Shown here: in pieces, positions 51,674 to 61,113 of the stretch
Layout: each line of letters opens with the position of its first letter
Numbering within the stretch: position 1 is the stretch's first letter
Origin: a bacterium
GTDB lineage: Bacteria; SAR324; XYD2-FULL-50-16
NCBI GenBank assembly: GCA_018829445.1
Contig: JAHJTV010000050.1
Location: 1-64,000 of the forward strand
DNA length: 64,000 bases
Direction: 5' to 3'
Made by a program: the position numbers and the translations under genes
Notes under the pieces: model-generated
What the model was told of the DNA's origin: nothing
The model's database searches: none
What the model saw: only the letters and a program-made list of their open reading frames with translations

Positions 51674-52981
51674 CTAATCCCCATTATATTGCTTGCTGAT
51701 ATGTTTCAGGTAGTCGGTGCGAGTCACTATGCCGATAAGACTGTTACCCTGAACGATCGGCAGATGCCCGATATTATTCTTGAACAGAATCTCTTCGATT
51801 TCCCGTATGGTAACCTCTTTATCTGCGGTGATGACCTTTGTAATCATATATCCTTTGACAGATGAATGCATTCCGTTATTTTTTCGACCTTTCATAATAT
51901 CGCGTAAGGTCAGAAATCCTACCAGTTTTCCTTGCGGGTTCAAAACGGGAGCACCGGTGTGATTTACCTTTTCCAGCAGCAGGGACGCTTCCATCAGGGT
52001 CATTGTATCCCGAATGATATCCACATCGGTGATCATGATGTCGTTTGCGATAATGGCATGTTCCAGTTCCGCTTTCAGATATTCCTCGAGTTGTGCAAAC
52101 ACCAGCATTCCCGATTTATCTTTGATCAATGCTGAAGCAGCCTTTTTATGTCCACCGCCGCCGAAATGTTCCATGATCGTATCCAGCTGAATGCTGTCTT
52201 TTCCGCTTCTGGCAATTATCAGGGTGTCATTATTATGGTTAAAGTGGAATACACAGAAGATTGCATCCGCTTTTTCAATTTCAAAAATCTTTTCTATTAC
52301 GTCTGCAAGTCCGCCCACCTGGCTGGGAAGCTCAATATAGCTTACAACCAGGGAGTTTCCGTTGATGTTTTTATGGGTGAGGCGATTGAGAAGATCATAG
52401 AACAGGGTAATCTGGTTTCTATCGCTCAAGGACTCCAAAAACTTTTTTACCAGGTTGATCGATGCCTTGTTTTTCAAGAGGTAGGAAGCCACTTCCAGAT
52501 CTTCGCTGGTAATAGTGTCATGTCTGAAACTGCCGGTGTCGGAATATATTCCGGTTAAAGCAATGGTTGCATCTTCCGGTTCAATTGCGATCCCCTGTTC
52601 AATCAGCATAAGTCCGATAAAAGTCGTATTGGAACCGTATTCTCCCAAATGGACCACTGCACCTTCGATATCATCAGAATCTGAGGGATGGTGGTCAAAA
52701 ACCTCAATGTCACCATTAAAATTGTCCAGGTATTTAAAATACTCTTTCACTCTTGATCGGGAGCGGGTATCCACGATCACAATTTTTTCGATGGTTTCAT
52801 CCTTAAGATCTTTAGCATTGATGAAGTTAAACCGGTTTCGATAAAGATTATAGAGGTTTCTGGCAGCGGGATGGATCAAATGACTTTGAACCAATTGGTA
52901 GTCAGGATATAGATATTTAATAAGAGCGAAGGACCCAAAGCAGTCGAGATCCATGTTGGTATGACCAAAAATAATCTTCAT
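51674..52981 (-). CDS. DHH-family phosphoesterase with two CBS domains
   Basis: A 435-residue protein. The DHH phosphoesterase domain has GHTNMDLDCFGS at the start, IVIVDTRS, and the DHHPSD motif (about 96), with a DHHA1 domain marked by FGGGGHKKAASAL (about 275). Two CBS domains end it (about 310-430). Related proteins in many Desulfobacterota and Aquificae continue into a tRNA nucleotidyltransferase or poly(A) polymerase domain; this one stops after CBS 2. DHH proteins cleave oligonucleotides or cyclic dinucleotides; the CBS pair may sense adenine nucleotides. Exact function is unknown. Confidence 0.9.
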   Translation of the reverse strand: MKIIFGHTNMDLDCFGSFALIKYLYPDYQLVQSHLIHPAARNLYNLYRNRFNFINAKDLKDETIEKIVIVDTRSRSRVKEYFKYLDNFNGDIEVFDHHPSDSDDIEGAVVHLGEYGSNTTFIGLMLIEQGIAIEPEDATIALTGIYSDTGSFRHDTITSEDLEVASYLLKNKASINLVKKFLESLSDRNQITLFYDLLNRLTHKNINGNSLVVSYIELPSQVGGLADVIEKIFEIEKADAIFCVFHFNHNNDTLIIARSGKDSIQLDTIMEHFGGGGHKKAASALIKDKSGMLVFAQLEEYLKAELEHAIIANDIMITDVDIIRDTMTLMEASLLLEKVNHTGAPVLNPQGKLVGFLTLRDIMKGRKNNGMHSSVKGYMITKVITADKEVTIREIEEILFKNNIGHLPIVQGNSLIGIVTRTDYLKHISKQYNGD

Positions 52982-53201
52982 ATACTACCAGTTTTTAAAA
53001 ATAATAGGTTATTTACACAATGTAATTTTAGTATACAAAAATACGAATCACTTGTGCAAATGCACGCAAGCCGGTTTTCCGCGACAAAACAGTCAATTCA
53101 ATTGTCAAAATGAAGGCGTTAGAGCTTCATTCGATCTGGAAACCATGCAGAAACCGTTTCCCGTGTCTAAGTGAATTAGAAGTGAAACAGTGGCGGTTCT
53201 T

Positions 53202-53248
53202 GGCAGTTTAATCCCCCTAAAAGTTATTTATCCAGTTTATCTGGGTTA
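53202..53248 (+). repeat. Dispersed repeat copy C
   Basis: GGCAG at 53202-53206, 21 bases, then TTATCCAGTTTATCTGGGTTA at 53228-53248. The pattern and spacing match copy A (3173-3218) and the core matches copy B (29056-29074). It lies in the gap between the DHH-CBS gene and the next minus-strand gene, just past that gene's stop. Confidence 0.75.
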
Positions 53249-53266
53249 GGGCAATTCCAATTACAT

Positions 53267-53932
53267 TTACACCTTGCGTTTTTTATTGCGGGTCGCTCCT
53301 CGAGGCTTTGGCAGAATCGGGCGAACAAGGCTTTTCCCCGACTCGATTTCACCTCCGGGTTTTACCGCTTGGAATCCCCAGGAATGAAGTTTCTGGAGAT
53401 CCAAAACATATACATTGGTTTTAATAAAATCATATTTATTCTCAGTTATCAACATCCAATCATCTTTATTTTTTTCTTTCAGTATATTAGCGACCTTACC
53501 TGCCTCTTTTTTAAATGCTTCATTGTTGGTCTCGATGTAGCTCAACGTTCCGGAGAAACTGATTCTTCCCGGGTAATCGGTTATCGGAAGCTTATTGAGA
53601 GCGCTTGACAAAGCGATGGACTCATATCTGAATCTCTCTTTCTCCTCCGGAGTATACACTTTCAAATAAAGCTTAGCCCCTCCCAGGCTGCAGGCAGATT
53701 GAAAAACGGTATCTCTGCTGGTGACATCCTTGAATATTTGTTCTGCCAGCTGGCAGAACATTAACAGATAGTCAGCATCATCCGGGATATTGACGGGTTT
53801 TTTGTCTCTGTTCTGAAAGTGAAAGATGTCAATTCCCTCCAGCTTTTTTTCCCAAATCAGGTTGAGGTTTCCCAAGCCTGGTGAAACGTCCGTCTCGATT
53901 TCCAGTTTGTGCAGTTGTTCCAAAGAGCTCAT
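53267..53932 (-). CDS. Hypothetical protein with a basic C-terminal tail
   Basis: I do not recognise this 221-residue protein. AGGA lies just before the ATG. There is no signal or membrane helix. The middle part has two-strand, one-helix segments (ADYLLMFCQLAEQIFKDV, GRISFSGTLSYIETN, DDWMLITENKYDFIKTNVYVLDLQKLHSWGF), and the end is strongly basic (PKPRGATRNKKRKV), which could bind nucleic acid. The repeat copy C lies just after its stop. It sits alone between the DHH-CBS and thioesterase genes. Confidence 0.75.
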   Translation of the reverse strand: MSSLEQLHKLEIETDVSPGLGNLNLIWEKKLEGIDIFHFQNRDKKPVNIPDDADYLLMFCQLAEQIFKDVTSRDTVFQSACSLGGAKLYLKVYTPEEKERFRYESIALSSALNKLPITDYPGRISFSGTLSYIETNNEAFKKEAGKVANILKEKNKDDWMLITENKYDFIKTNVYVLDLQKLHSWGFQAVKPGGEIESGKSLVRPILPKPRGATRNKKRKV

Positions 53933-54015
53933 AGGTTTCCTATTTTATGCAAAAGAGTTTTTTTAAAGACACAGTAATTCCTTATTATAATGCTGTGATA
54001 AGGAGAAAATATTTG

Positions 54016-54516
54016 CTACGTAACTTCCTGGCGTCTTTGATGCTCCTCTTCCTTGATTCTTTCCAGTGTGCGAATCCGTTTCCTGTCAAGAGCCTCTTCG
54101 TTCCGCCTTTTCTCTTCATCAGTTTCCAGTAACAAGGCGGGGACTTTTGTCGGTTTCCCGTTTCCGTCAAGCGCCACAAATGTCAGATAGGCAGAAGCGA
54201 CATGTTTAATGTCACCTGAGAATATGTTTTCCGTTTCAACACGTACCCCGACCTCCATTGATGAGGTTCCTGCCATATTCAAACTTGCTTTCAGGGTAAT
54301 CAGGTCTCCTACAAAGACGGGATTAAAAAAGCTCAGACGGTCGATGGAGGCTGTTACCACATTGGTTCGGGCATGTTTAAAACACACCACACCCGCTGCA
54401 TTGTCTATCAATTTCATAATAACACCCCCGTGAATATTCCCGGCGATATTCGCTTGTTGCGGTTGCATCATTTCGCATAGCACGACCGAACTGTGCTTTA
54501 CTGTTTTTCTGTCCAT
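54016..54516 (-). CDS. Acyl-CoA thioesterase (hot-dog fold, YciA-like)
   Basis: About 166 residues from ATG at 54516 (MDRKTVKHSSVVLCEMM), the conserved family start; a longer frame to 54654 adds 46 unrelated residues. The hot-dog fold is shown by CEMMQPQQANIAGNIHGGVIMKLIDNAAGVVCFKHA, in which NxHGG and the following Asp are active-site elements, and by ASIDRLSFFNPVFVGDLITLKA. The C-terminus is a charged helix (ETDEEKRRNEEALDRKR). It hydrolyses acyl-CoA; chain length preference is unknown. Confidence 0.88.
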   Translation of the reverse strand: MDRKTVKHSSVVLCEMMQPQQANIAGNIHGGVIMKLIDNAAGVVCFKHARTNVVTASIDRLSFFNPVFVGDLITLKASLNMAGTSSMEVGVRVETENIFSGDIKHVASAYLTFVALDGNGKPTKVPALLLETDEEKRRNEEALDRKRIRTLERIKEEEHQRRQEVT

Positions 54517-54813
54517 GGGTTTTCCATATTTAATGTGTAATCGTGGTTTTTTGTAATCATATTTTAACCCAACTAGCAAAATCTGAGGTAAGCTTTTGCC
54601 GCTAGATTTTTTTTTATCATTATTTACTGAGTTTGTTGCTTGATCTTCAATCAATATGCCATAAAAACAGAAACCGAATCATAATCTCCGGATTGTCGGT
54701 TTGCTAAACGTGCTGGCTGCTCTCATCTTTCCTTCGCCTTTTTTCCCGGAAAATTAACAAAATTAACATTAGTCTCATCGATTCAAAAGAGACAGATCTG
54801 TATCAGTGAACAC

Positions 54814-56943
54814 TCAGGCCGGTTCATCCGAAAACTTGTTTATCAAATTCGTTCTTATATTATTTATGGAGTAAGGATTAATGCTGAAATGTTTGAATCC
54901 AATATGAAGCAGAATGGACAATCGAATGGGGTCTGTGGCAATCTCCCCGCAGATTTCCACTTCTTTGCCGCAGTTTTTTGTCTGCTGGTAGATCAAGTCT
55001 AACAAGCTGATGAATGATTTGGTATCCGGGCTGAACTGATGGCTTACTGTGGTGTTATTCCTATCGACAGCACAAAAGTATTGAAACAGGTCATTGGTTC
55101 CAACACTGAAAAAATCACTCTTACGAATTAAGTCTTCCAGTATGAATACGGCGGAGGGAATCTCGATCATGGCACCGATGGGAGGCGGTAAGATCCCAAG
55201 AATCTTTGCCTCTTGCCGTATTAACTCCCTGGCTTTTAGAAATTCACGTGCCTCGGTGATAAAAGGCACTAAAATCTTCACCCGCCCCGTGGTTGAAACC
55301 TTAAGGAGGGCTCGAACCTGTTCTCTGAACAGATCTTGTTCTTTTAACAAAAGTCGAATCCCCCTCAAACCAAGTGCCGGATTATCCTCAATAAAATCTG
55401 ATCTCAATCGCTTATCTGCTCCCAGATCCAGTAAGCGAAAGACAACCGGTCCCGACTTGAATAGATTGAGTATTCGTGAGTAAATTTCCACCTGGGTATC
55501 AAAATCAAATCTGGCCTGATTCTGCAAATAAAAAATCTCTGTTCTAACCAGGCCGATCCCATCGGCATTAAGGGTGGACGCCTTTTCCGCATCAAGAATA
55601 CTGGAAACATTTGCCAGTATTTTTATTCCTTTTTGACGAATGACGGTATCATCAACCGGACAATCCCTTGTTTTTGAAGCTTCCTTTTCAAATTCGGACT
55701 GTTTCTGACGATACTCTTCAATGGTGGCTTCGGAGGGATTAATGATGATTGTTCCCTGAAGCCCATCCACGATCAACTTTTTTGCAAATTCCGTCATCTT
55801 CAGAAGGGCTTCGATTCCGCTTACAGCAGGTATTTGTCTGTTTCGAGCTAAAATAGCAGTATGGGACTCCGGCCCATCCTTTTGGGAAACAAACCCGATC
55901 ACTTTTTCCATATCGAGCGATGCAGTTTCCCCCGGAGTTAGGCGATCAGCAATGATGATGCTCTCTTTTTCCAGTTCGGTGGTTTTCTGCAATGCGCCCA
56001 GGTTGGACAGCAAACGCTGGCAGATATCCTCAACATCTGCCGCTCTTTCCCGGAGGTAGGCATCCTGGATTGCCTTAAACTGCCGTATGTATTTGTTGGA
56101 GGTATAGCGAATGCTGAAGGCTGCTCCTTTATTGTATTTTGTGATGTGATGCACCATCTCCTTTTTATAGGAGGGATCTTTCAGCATCAGTAGGTGACCA
56201 TGAAAGATATCTGAGCTGATATGCTCTTTACTGTTTTCCAGCCTGTCAATTAATGTGTTAAGCTCAATACTGGTTTTTTCAAAGGCCACATCCAGTTTTT
56301 CGAGTTCTTTTTCCTGGTCGAAGCGGTCCTGACTGCTTTCAATATACTTATAAATCAGATGAACCGGCGTTCCGATTGCTATTCCGCCGGATAGAGGCAT
56401 TCCATTAAAAACCAGATCCTGTTTATTGAGATACTCCTCTGATTCTTCATAAATTTCAGGAATATTGTATCGGGTTACCAAGCCTGATACAATTGAAGCT
56501 ACTGTTTTTAAAAGCTTCTCCATGACAAGACTGTTTTCTTTTTCTTCAACAAACTGGAAAACAATAACACCATGGATAACCTTTTTATCTTTTAACGGTA
56601 TGCCGACGAAAGTCTTGAAGGGCTCCTCGCCTATTCCGGGAAAATATTTAAAATTTGGATGTTTAGCCGTATCTTTGATAAACAGGTAATCACCCTTGGT
56701 GTACGCTTGTCCGGTCAGTCCTTCATCCGGTTGCATGCTGACTTTTCCAACAGCATCCTGGTGTAATCCTTCGGTTGCCATCAAAGTTAAGCGATTTCGG
56801 TTCCGATTATGCAGATAGATTGAACAGACGTCACTATCCAAAAACCGGTTTAGATGGGAGACAATCTTCATCAGGGCTTTATCATAAGTCTCCGTATCCA
56901 GTATAATATTCCCGATATTCAATAAAAGTTCTAAATCATCCAT
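54814..56943 (-). CDS. ptsP: PtsP-type phosphoenolpyruvate-protein phosphotransferase with GAF domain
   Basis: A 709-residue EI-Ntr-like enzyme. An N-terminal GAF domain (about 5-150, SDVCSIYLHNRNRNRLTLMATEG) is followed by the PEP-utiliser N domain, the phospho-His swivel at GPESHTAILARN (about 355), and the PEP-binding barrel with LDLGADKR, DNPALGLRGIR, FSVGTNDLFQYF and the catalytic Cys in EICGEIATDP. In the nitrogen-type phosphotransferase system it phosphorylates NPr from PEP. No NPr or EIIA-Ntr gene is in this window. It is not in an obvious operon here. Confidence 0.94.
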   Translation of the reverse strand: MDDLELLLNIGNIILDTETYDKALMKIVSHLNRFLDSDVCSIYLHNRNRNRLTLMATEGLHQDAVGKVSMQPDEGLTGQAYTKGDYLFIKDTAKHPNFKYFPGIGEEPFKTFVGIPLKDKKVIHGVIVFQFVEEKENSLVMEKLLKTVASIVSGLVTRYNIPEIYEESEEYLNKQDLVFNGMPLSGGIAIGTPVHLIYKYIESSQDRFDQEKELEKLDVAFEKTSIELNTLIDRLENSKEHISSDIFHGHLLMLKDPSYKKEMVHHITKYNKGAAFSIRYTSNKYIRQFKAIQDAYLRERAADVEDICQRLLSNLGALQKTTELEKESIIIADRLTPGETASLDMEKVIGFVSQKDGPESHTAILARNRQIPAVSGIEALLKMTEFAKKLIVDGLQGTIIINPSEATIEEYRQKQSEFEKEASKTRDCPVDDTVIRQKGIKILANVSSILDAEKASTLNADGIGLVRTEIFYLQNQARFDFDTQVEIYSRILNLFKSGPVVFRLLDLGADKRLRSDFIEDNPALGLRGIRLLLKEQDLFREQVRALLKVSTTGRVKILVPFITEAREFLKARELIRQEAKILGILPPPIGAMIEIPSAVFILEDLIRKSDFFSVGTNDLFQYFCAVDRNNTTVSHQFSPDTKSFISLLDLIYQQTKNCGKEVEICGEIATDPIRLSILLHIGFKHFSINPYSINNIRTNLINKFSDEPA

Positions 56944-57150
56944 ACTTACAGTAATTGACTGGGTTGTTTAAAACAAAAAAACATTGATTGATGATATACT
57001 ATTTTTAATCCCAATTTGGTGGGTTTTAAGACATCGTTTCCAAATTCTTCTGTGGAATGAGATAACCTATCATTCCATGTCTTAGGTAATTCTTTTTATT
57101 GTGCTATTCTGTCACCGAATGGCATAAGTTTTCATTAATAAAAAACTGCT

Positions 57151-57873
57151 ATGAATCCAATTATTGATCAACACTTTATTTATTGGCCACAACTAATTCA
57201 AGGACACCTGATAAAACGGTATAAAAGATTCCTGGCCGATGTTAAACTAAACACTGGAGAACTGGTTACCGCACATTGTCCCAATTCAGGCAGCATGAAG
57301 GAGTGTAGTGAGGCGGGACGCCCTGTTTTTCTGTCCTTTCATGATAATCCAAAACGAAAACTGAAATATACCTGGGAGTTGATTGACATGCACGATTCCC
57401 TGGTGGGAGTTAATACCCAGATACCTAACAGACTGGTTGAACTTGCCATCTCCTCCGGCCGAATAAAAGAACTGAACACCTACACAAGGATTAATAGGGA
57501 GGTCAAAGTCAGCGATCATTCCAGGCTTGATCTTTTTCTCTCTAATGAAAAAGGAGAAACCTGTTTTGTTGAAGTCAAAAATTGTACCCTTGTCAAGAAC
57601 GGAAAAGCCTCCTTTCCTGATGCGATAACAACTCGAGGCAGAAAACACTTGGTTGAATTGCAGAAGCTGGTTAAATCCGGGGTGAGGAGTGTAATCTTTT
57701 TTCTTGTTCAAAGAATGGATGCAGAAATATTCAAACCGGCAGATGACATAGATAAAGAATACGGTGTCGAATTGCGCAAAGCATATGATAACGGTGTAGA
57801 GATGCTGGTCTATGATGTTTCAATCAGTCAGCAGAAAATCGGTGTCAATAATAAACTACCGTTCCTGCTGTAG
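57151..57873 (+). CDS. sfsA: SfsA family DNA/RNA nuclease
   Basis: This 240-residue protein has the full SfsA order: a LIKRYKRFLADVKLNTGELVTAHCPNSGSMKECSEAGRPV N-terminal OB-like part and a C-terminal nuclease-like part with SRLDLFLSNEKGETCFVEVKNCTLVKNGKASFPDAITTRG (Asp, Glu-Val-Lys core), then KHLVELQKLVKSGVRSVIFFLVQR. The E. coli protein was first named for sugar fermentation stimulation; family annotation is nuclease. It is a lone plus-strand gene facing nifU. Confidence 0.94.
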   Translation: MNPIIDQHFIYWPQLIQGHLIKRYKRFLADVKLNTGELVTAHCPNSGSMKECSEAGRPVFLSFHDNPKRKLKYTWELIDMHDSLVGVNTQIPNRLVELAISSGRIKELNTYTRINREVKVSDHSRLDLFLSNEKGETCFVEVKNCTLVKNGKASFPDAITTRGRKHLVELQKLVKSGVRSVIFFLVQRMDAEIFKPADDIDKEYGVELRKAYDNGVEMLVYDVSISQQKIGVNNKLPFLL

Positions 57874-57935
57874 AGACTCTTAAAATTCAAGATTTGTTCC
57901 TCTCTCCCGGGAAGCGGCATTTTTAGGCTCCTGTA

Positions 57936-57990
57936 AATGATAAAGATGAATATCATCAATAAAGACTTGAACTCATGCATCTTTATCATT
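57936..57990. repeat. Perfect 13-base inverted repeat between sfsA and nifU
   Basis: AATGATAAAGATG (57936-57948) and CATCTTTATCATT (57978-57990) pair perfectly with a 29-base spacer, between convergent genes. It may act as a bidirectional terminator or be a small palindromic element; there is no clear T-run. Confidence 0.6.
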
Positions 57991-58061
57991 ACTGATATTT
58001 CGCTGTTTTCCTTGTAGATAACTGCTAATGGCTTACAGCTTAGAAACTCAGGACAGGATCA

Positions 58062-58673
58062 TTAATTATCAAAATGTTTAGTGAGGTATTCCTGCATGAC
58101 AATAGTTGCATCTTGTCTGCATTCACCGCAACTGGTGCTGATTTTTGTCATCTCCTGCAAATCATAAAACGTTCGTGCTCCCTCCAACACTGCTTCCTCA
58201 ATCTCATGATCCGTGATACCGAGGCATTCGCATATAATTTTTGCTTCCTCTTCAACTACCTTGTCCTCCATACTATTCTTGAAATAGTAATTATTGATAG
58301 CCTTACGAAGAGCCTTGTCTCCTAATACCGAGCAGTGTACTTTATTATCCGGTAAACCATCCAGCTGCGCTGCAATATCTTTTGGAGATAAATTGAAGGC
58401 TTCATCCAAATCCATCCCCTTTACCATCTCCGACAGAACAGAAGTGCTGGCAATAGCGCTGGCGCAACCATATGTTTGCCATTTGCAGTCTTTTATGGTG
58501 TTTGCCTCTTTATCAACAGAAATATACACAATCATCTGATCACCGCACTTTATGTTGCCAGTCATCCCCTTGGCATCATAATCAAAATCCTTTTCATCGC
58601 CGAGAACATTCCTTGGATTCATGAAATGATCTTTTACCTTGTCAGAGTAAATCCACCCAGCTTGTGCATTCAT
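58062..58673 (-). CDS. nifU: NifU-like Fe-S scaffold with BFD-type [2Fe-2S] domain
   Basis: A 203-residue protein. The IscU-like scaffold domain (1-130) has three assembly cysteines in GNIKCGDQM, YGCASAIASTSVLSEM and KVHCSVLGDKAL. A BFD-type [2Fe-2S] domain follows (about 148-200), with cysteines in ICECLGITDHEIEEAV and TSCGECRQDA. The C-terminal NifU domain of Azotobacter type is absent. Fe-S clusters are built here from sulfur given by NifS; the start shares one base with the nifS stop, so translation is coupled. Confidence 0.94.
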   Translation of the reverse strand: MNAQAGWIYSDKVKDHFMNPRNVLGDEKDFDYDAKGMTGNIKCGDQMIVYISVDKEANTIKDCKWQTYGCASAIASTSVLSEMVKGMDLDEAFNLSPKDIAAQLDGLPDNKVHCSVLGDKALRKAINNYYFKNSMEDKVVEEEAKIICECLGITDHEIEEAVLEGARTFYDLQEMTKISTSCGECRQDATIVMQEYLTKHFDN

Positions 58674-59869
58674 TAATTTCTCCCTTGATAAACCGTTGAC
58701 ATCTGTCGAATCTTTTTCATGGTACTGGTCAGTTTCTCAACCAGGTATTCAATGTCTTCCTGCGTGGTTTGTCTTCCCATACTTAATCGTATGGAACCAT
58801 GCGCCAATTCTACCGGTAGCCCCATGGCCAACAACACATGAGAAGGATCAAGCGAACCGGACGCACAGGCGGAACCTGTGGAAACTGCAATTCCTTCCAG
58901 ATCAAGGTACAGTAAAATGGCTTCGCCTTCTGCTCCTTCGAATGAGACATTCAATGTAGTCTGTACACAATCTTCCTGATGACCTATAAAATAGACATCG
59001 GGAATATTATCGATTATCCCCTGCTTTAATAGGGCTCTCAGCCTGATCATCCGTTTGGTCTCCTCTTCCATTTCCGAACGTCTCATATCTACTGCCTTTC
59101 CCAGGCCAATGATCCCCAATGTGTTTTCAGTTCCGGCCCTGCGACCTTTTTCCTGATGCCCACCCCGAATCAGCGGACAGAAGGTTACCCCCTTTTTAAT
59201 ATATAAAACCCCAATTCCTTTCGGACCGTAAATCTTATGCCCCGAAAGAGATAAAAAATCCACGTCCAGGTCTTTGACATCGACAGGAATTTTTCCGACA
59301 GCTTGAACACCGTCCGTATGAAACAGGGCTCCACGGTCATGTACAATTTTTGCTAATGACTTGATATCCTGAATGGTCCCCGTTTCATTGTTTGCCATCA
59401 TAATTGAAACCAAACCCGTATTCTCACCGATCATCTCTTTCAATTGATCAACATTGACTTTGCCGTCATTACCCACCCCAAGGAAAGCAACCTGGCTGCC
59501 ACGATCCTTCAAACATTTGGCGGATTCAAGAATGCACGGATGCTCAATTGCCGTCGTTATTACTGCCGCGCTGCGGTCTCCGGGCAAAATATTACAGGTA
59601 TTGAATGGCATACAGGTCAGGGACTGAAGAACAGTATTATTCGCTTCCGATCCACTTCCTACAAAAATGATCTCTTCTGCACTGGCACCAATAAAGGACG
59701 CTATGTTTTCCCGTGCCTCTTCCACCAGTGATCTGGCATGCCTTCCGAAGCCATGAAGGCTGGAAGGATTTCCAAAAATCTCCATCGCTTCACACATCAT
59801 TTTCTTGACTTCCGGATGAAGAGGTGTGGTGGCGTTATGATCCATGTAAATTGTACGTTGCTCAGCCAT
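58673..59869 (-). CDS. nifS: Cysteine desulfurase (NifS/IscS family)
   Basis: This 398-residue PLP enzyme removes sulfur from cysteine as a persulfide for Fe-S assembly. Visible marks: MDHNATTPLHPEV (start), SGSEANNTVLQSL, HTDGVQAVGKIPVD, the PLP-Lys in LSLSGHKIYGPKG (about 206), the RRAGTENTLGIIG segment, and the catalytic Cys loop GSACASGSLDPSHVL (about 325-340). It overlaps nifU by one base and has a strong promoter and palindrome about 75-130 bases upstream. Confidence 0.95.
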   Translation of the reverse strand: MAEQRTIYMDHNATTPLHPEVKKMMCEAMEIFGNPSSLHGFGRHARSLVEEARENIASFIGASAEEIIFVGSGSEANNTVLQSLTCMPFNTCNILPGDRSAAVITTAIEHPCILESAKCLKDRGSQVAFLGVGNDGKVNVDQLKEMIGENTGLVSIMMANNETGTIQDIKSLAKIVHDRGALFHTDGVQAVGKIPVDVKDLDVDFLSLSGHKIYGPKGIGVLYIKKGVTFCPLIRGGHQEKGRRAGTENTLGIIGLGKAVDMRRSEMEEETKRMIRLRALLKQGIIDNIPDVYFIGHQEDCVQTTLNVSFEGAEGEAILLYLDLEGIAVSTGSACASGSLDPSHVLLAMGLPVELAHGSIRLSMGRQTTQEDIEYLVEKLTSTMKKIRQMSTVYQGRN

Positions 59870-59942
59870 CGGTCTATTCCGCTTTGAAAGGTTTGATTTG
59901 GGTTAAAGATAAAATGCTCAGTCTGTGCTGCAATTATATTAC

Positions 59943-59971
59943 ATCATATTAAACAATTTATTCTTAGTCAA
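59943..59971 (-). promoter_or_regulatory. Sigma70-type promoter of nifSU
   Basis: On the minus strand TTGACT (59971-59966), 17 bases, TATGAT (59948-59943). This is near consensus and leaves a leader of about 67 bases before the nifS ATG at 59869. Confidence 0.65.
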
Positions 59972-59972
59972 T

Positions 59973-59997
59973 AATGTTCATGATGTTAGTGAACATT
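59973..59997. promoter_or_regulatory. Palindromic candidate operator next to the nifSU promoter
   Basis: AATGTTCA (59973-59980) and TGAACATT (59990-59997) form a perfect 8-base inverted repeat with a 9-base spacer, one base upstream of the -35 box. The position suits an activator or repressor site, perhaps for an Fe-S or cysteine-responsive regulator. It does not look like the classic IscR type-1 site. Confidence 0.5.
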
Positions 59998-60115
59998 CTC
60001 TTCTCCCTCCCGAAATCTATATCTTCGGGTATTCTCTTTTTAAATTTGGCAATATTTTATGATACCCCTGTGCAGCTTAAAAACATAGATATTGGATAAC
60101 GATTGCTGATGGTGA

Positions 60116-61042
60116 TCATTTTTCAAAAAGATCTGTGCTAAGATACCGTTCCCCTGTATCCGGTAAAATAACAACTATTTGTTTACCCTGGTTTTCAGGT
60201 CTGTCTGCCAGTTGCAATGCCGCGTAAACTGCTGCTCCTGAAGAGATCCCGCACAAAATCCCTTCCATTTTTGCCAGTTTTTGGGATGTTTCAAAAGCAT
60301 CTTCATTGGAAACAGTCACCACCTCGTCAATGATCTTCCGGTTCAGAACTTGGGGGATAAATCCCGCTCCAATTCCTTGTATTTTATGTGGTCCGGGATT
60401 ACCGCCGGACAGTACCGGTGAGTTAGTTGGTTCCACAGCCACAATCCGAATATCCGGATTCTTCGATTTCAGAACCTCACCGACACCGGTGATGGTGCCG
60501 CCGGTTCCAACGCCAGCAACAAACAGATCAACTTTACCATTGGTGGCGTCCCAGATTTCAAGAGATGTAAAGCGGCGATGCGTCTCCGGATTTGCCGGGT
60601 TTTCAAATTGATTTGGCATAAAAGCATTGGGGGAGTTCTCAACAATCTCCTTTGCCTTGGCAATAGCGCCATTCATACCCTTTTCACCGGGTGTCAACTC
60701 TAATTCCGCTCCCAAATGCTTAAGCAGTTTCCTTCGTTCCACACTCATGGTTTCAGGCATAGTCAGGATAAGTCTGTAGCCTCTGGAAGCACAGATCATG
60801 GCCAGGGCTATTCCCGTATTTCCGCTGGTCGCTTCAACAATAATAGTATCCTTTTGAATCAAACCCTTGTTTTCAGCGTCATTAATCATGGACAATCCGA
60901 TTCGGTCCTTAACACTGCCCAGTGGATTTCTGGATTCCAATTTTGCCAGAATGGTTGCCTTGCCCCCTTCATTAATCCGATTTAGCTTGATCATGGGAGT
61001 TTCCCCAATTGATACCCCAATATCGGCTAGATATTCTGTCAT
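60116..61042 (-). CDS. cysK: Cysteine synthase A (O-acetylserine sulfhydrylase)
   Basis: This 308-residue PLP enzyme makes cysteine from O-acetylserine and sulfide. The PLP-Lys lies in [14 protein letters not shown] (about 46), and [18 protein letters not shown] (about 71), [18 protein letters not shown] (about 179) and the [18 protein letters not shown]-phosphate segment (about 267) match CysK. AGGAGTTAAA precedes the ATG. It sits between cysE (upstream on this strand) and nifS, so cysteine synthesis leads into desulfuration for Fe-S clusters. Confidence 0.95.
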   Translation of the reverse strand: MTEYLADIGVSIGETPMIKLNRINEGGKATILAKLESRNPLGSVKDRIGLSMINDAENKGLIQKDTIIVEATSGNTGIALAMICASRGYRLILTMPETMSVERRKLLKHLGAELELTPGEKGMNGAIAKAKEIVENSPNAFMPNQFENPANPETHRRFTSLEIWDATNGKVDLFVAGVGTGGTITGVGEVLKSKNPDIRIVAVEPTNSPVLSGGNPGPHKIQGIGAGFIPQVLNRKIIDEVVTVSNEDAFETSQKLAKMEGILCGISSGAAVYAALQLADRPENQGKQIVVILPDTGERYLSTDLFEK

Positions 61043-61099
61043 TTTAACTCCTGAATTTGGGATCTGTTTAATTCACCTTTGAAAAAATCAAAAAAGTCC

Positions 61100-61113
61100 C
61101 ATTGTGAACAATG
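61100..61113. promoter_or_regulatory. Short palindrome upstream of cysK
   Basis: CATTGT-GA-ACAATG is a perfect 6-base inverted repeat, 58 bases upstream of the cysK ATG. It shares the half-site wording TGAACA with the nifSU palindrome, so both could be read by one regulator; the match is short and may be chance. Confidence 0.35.
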
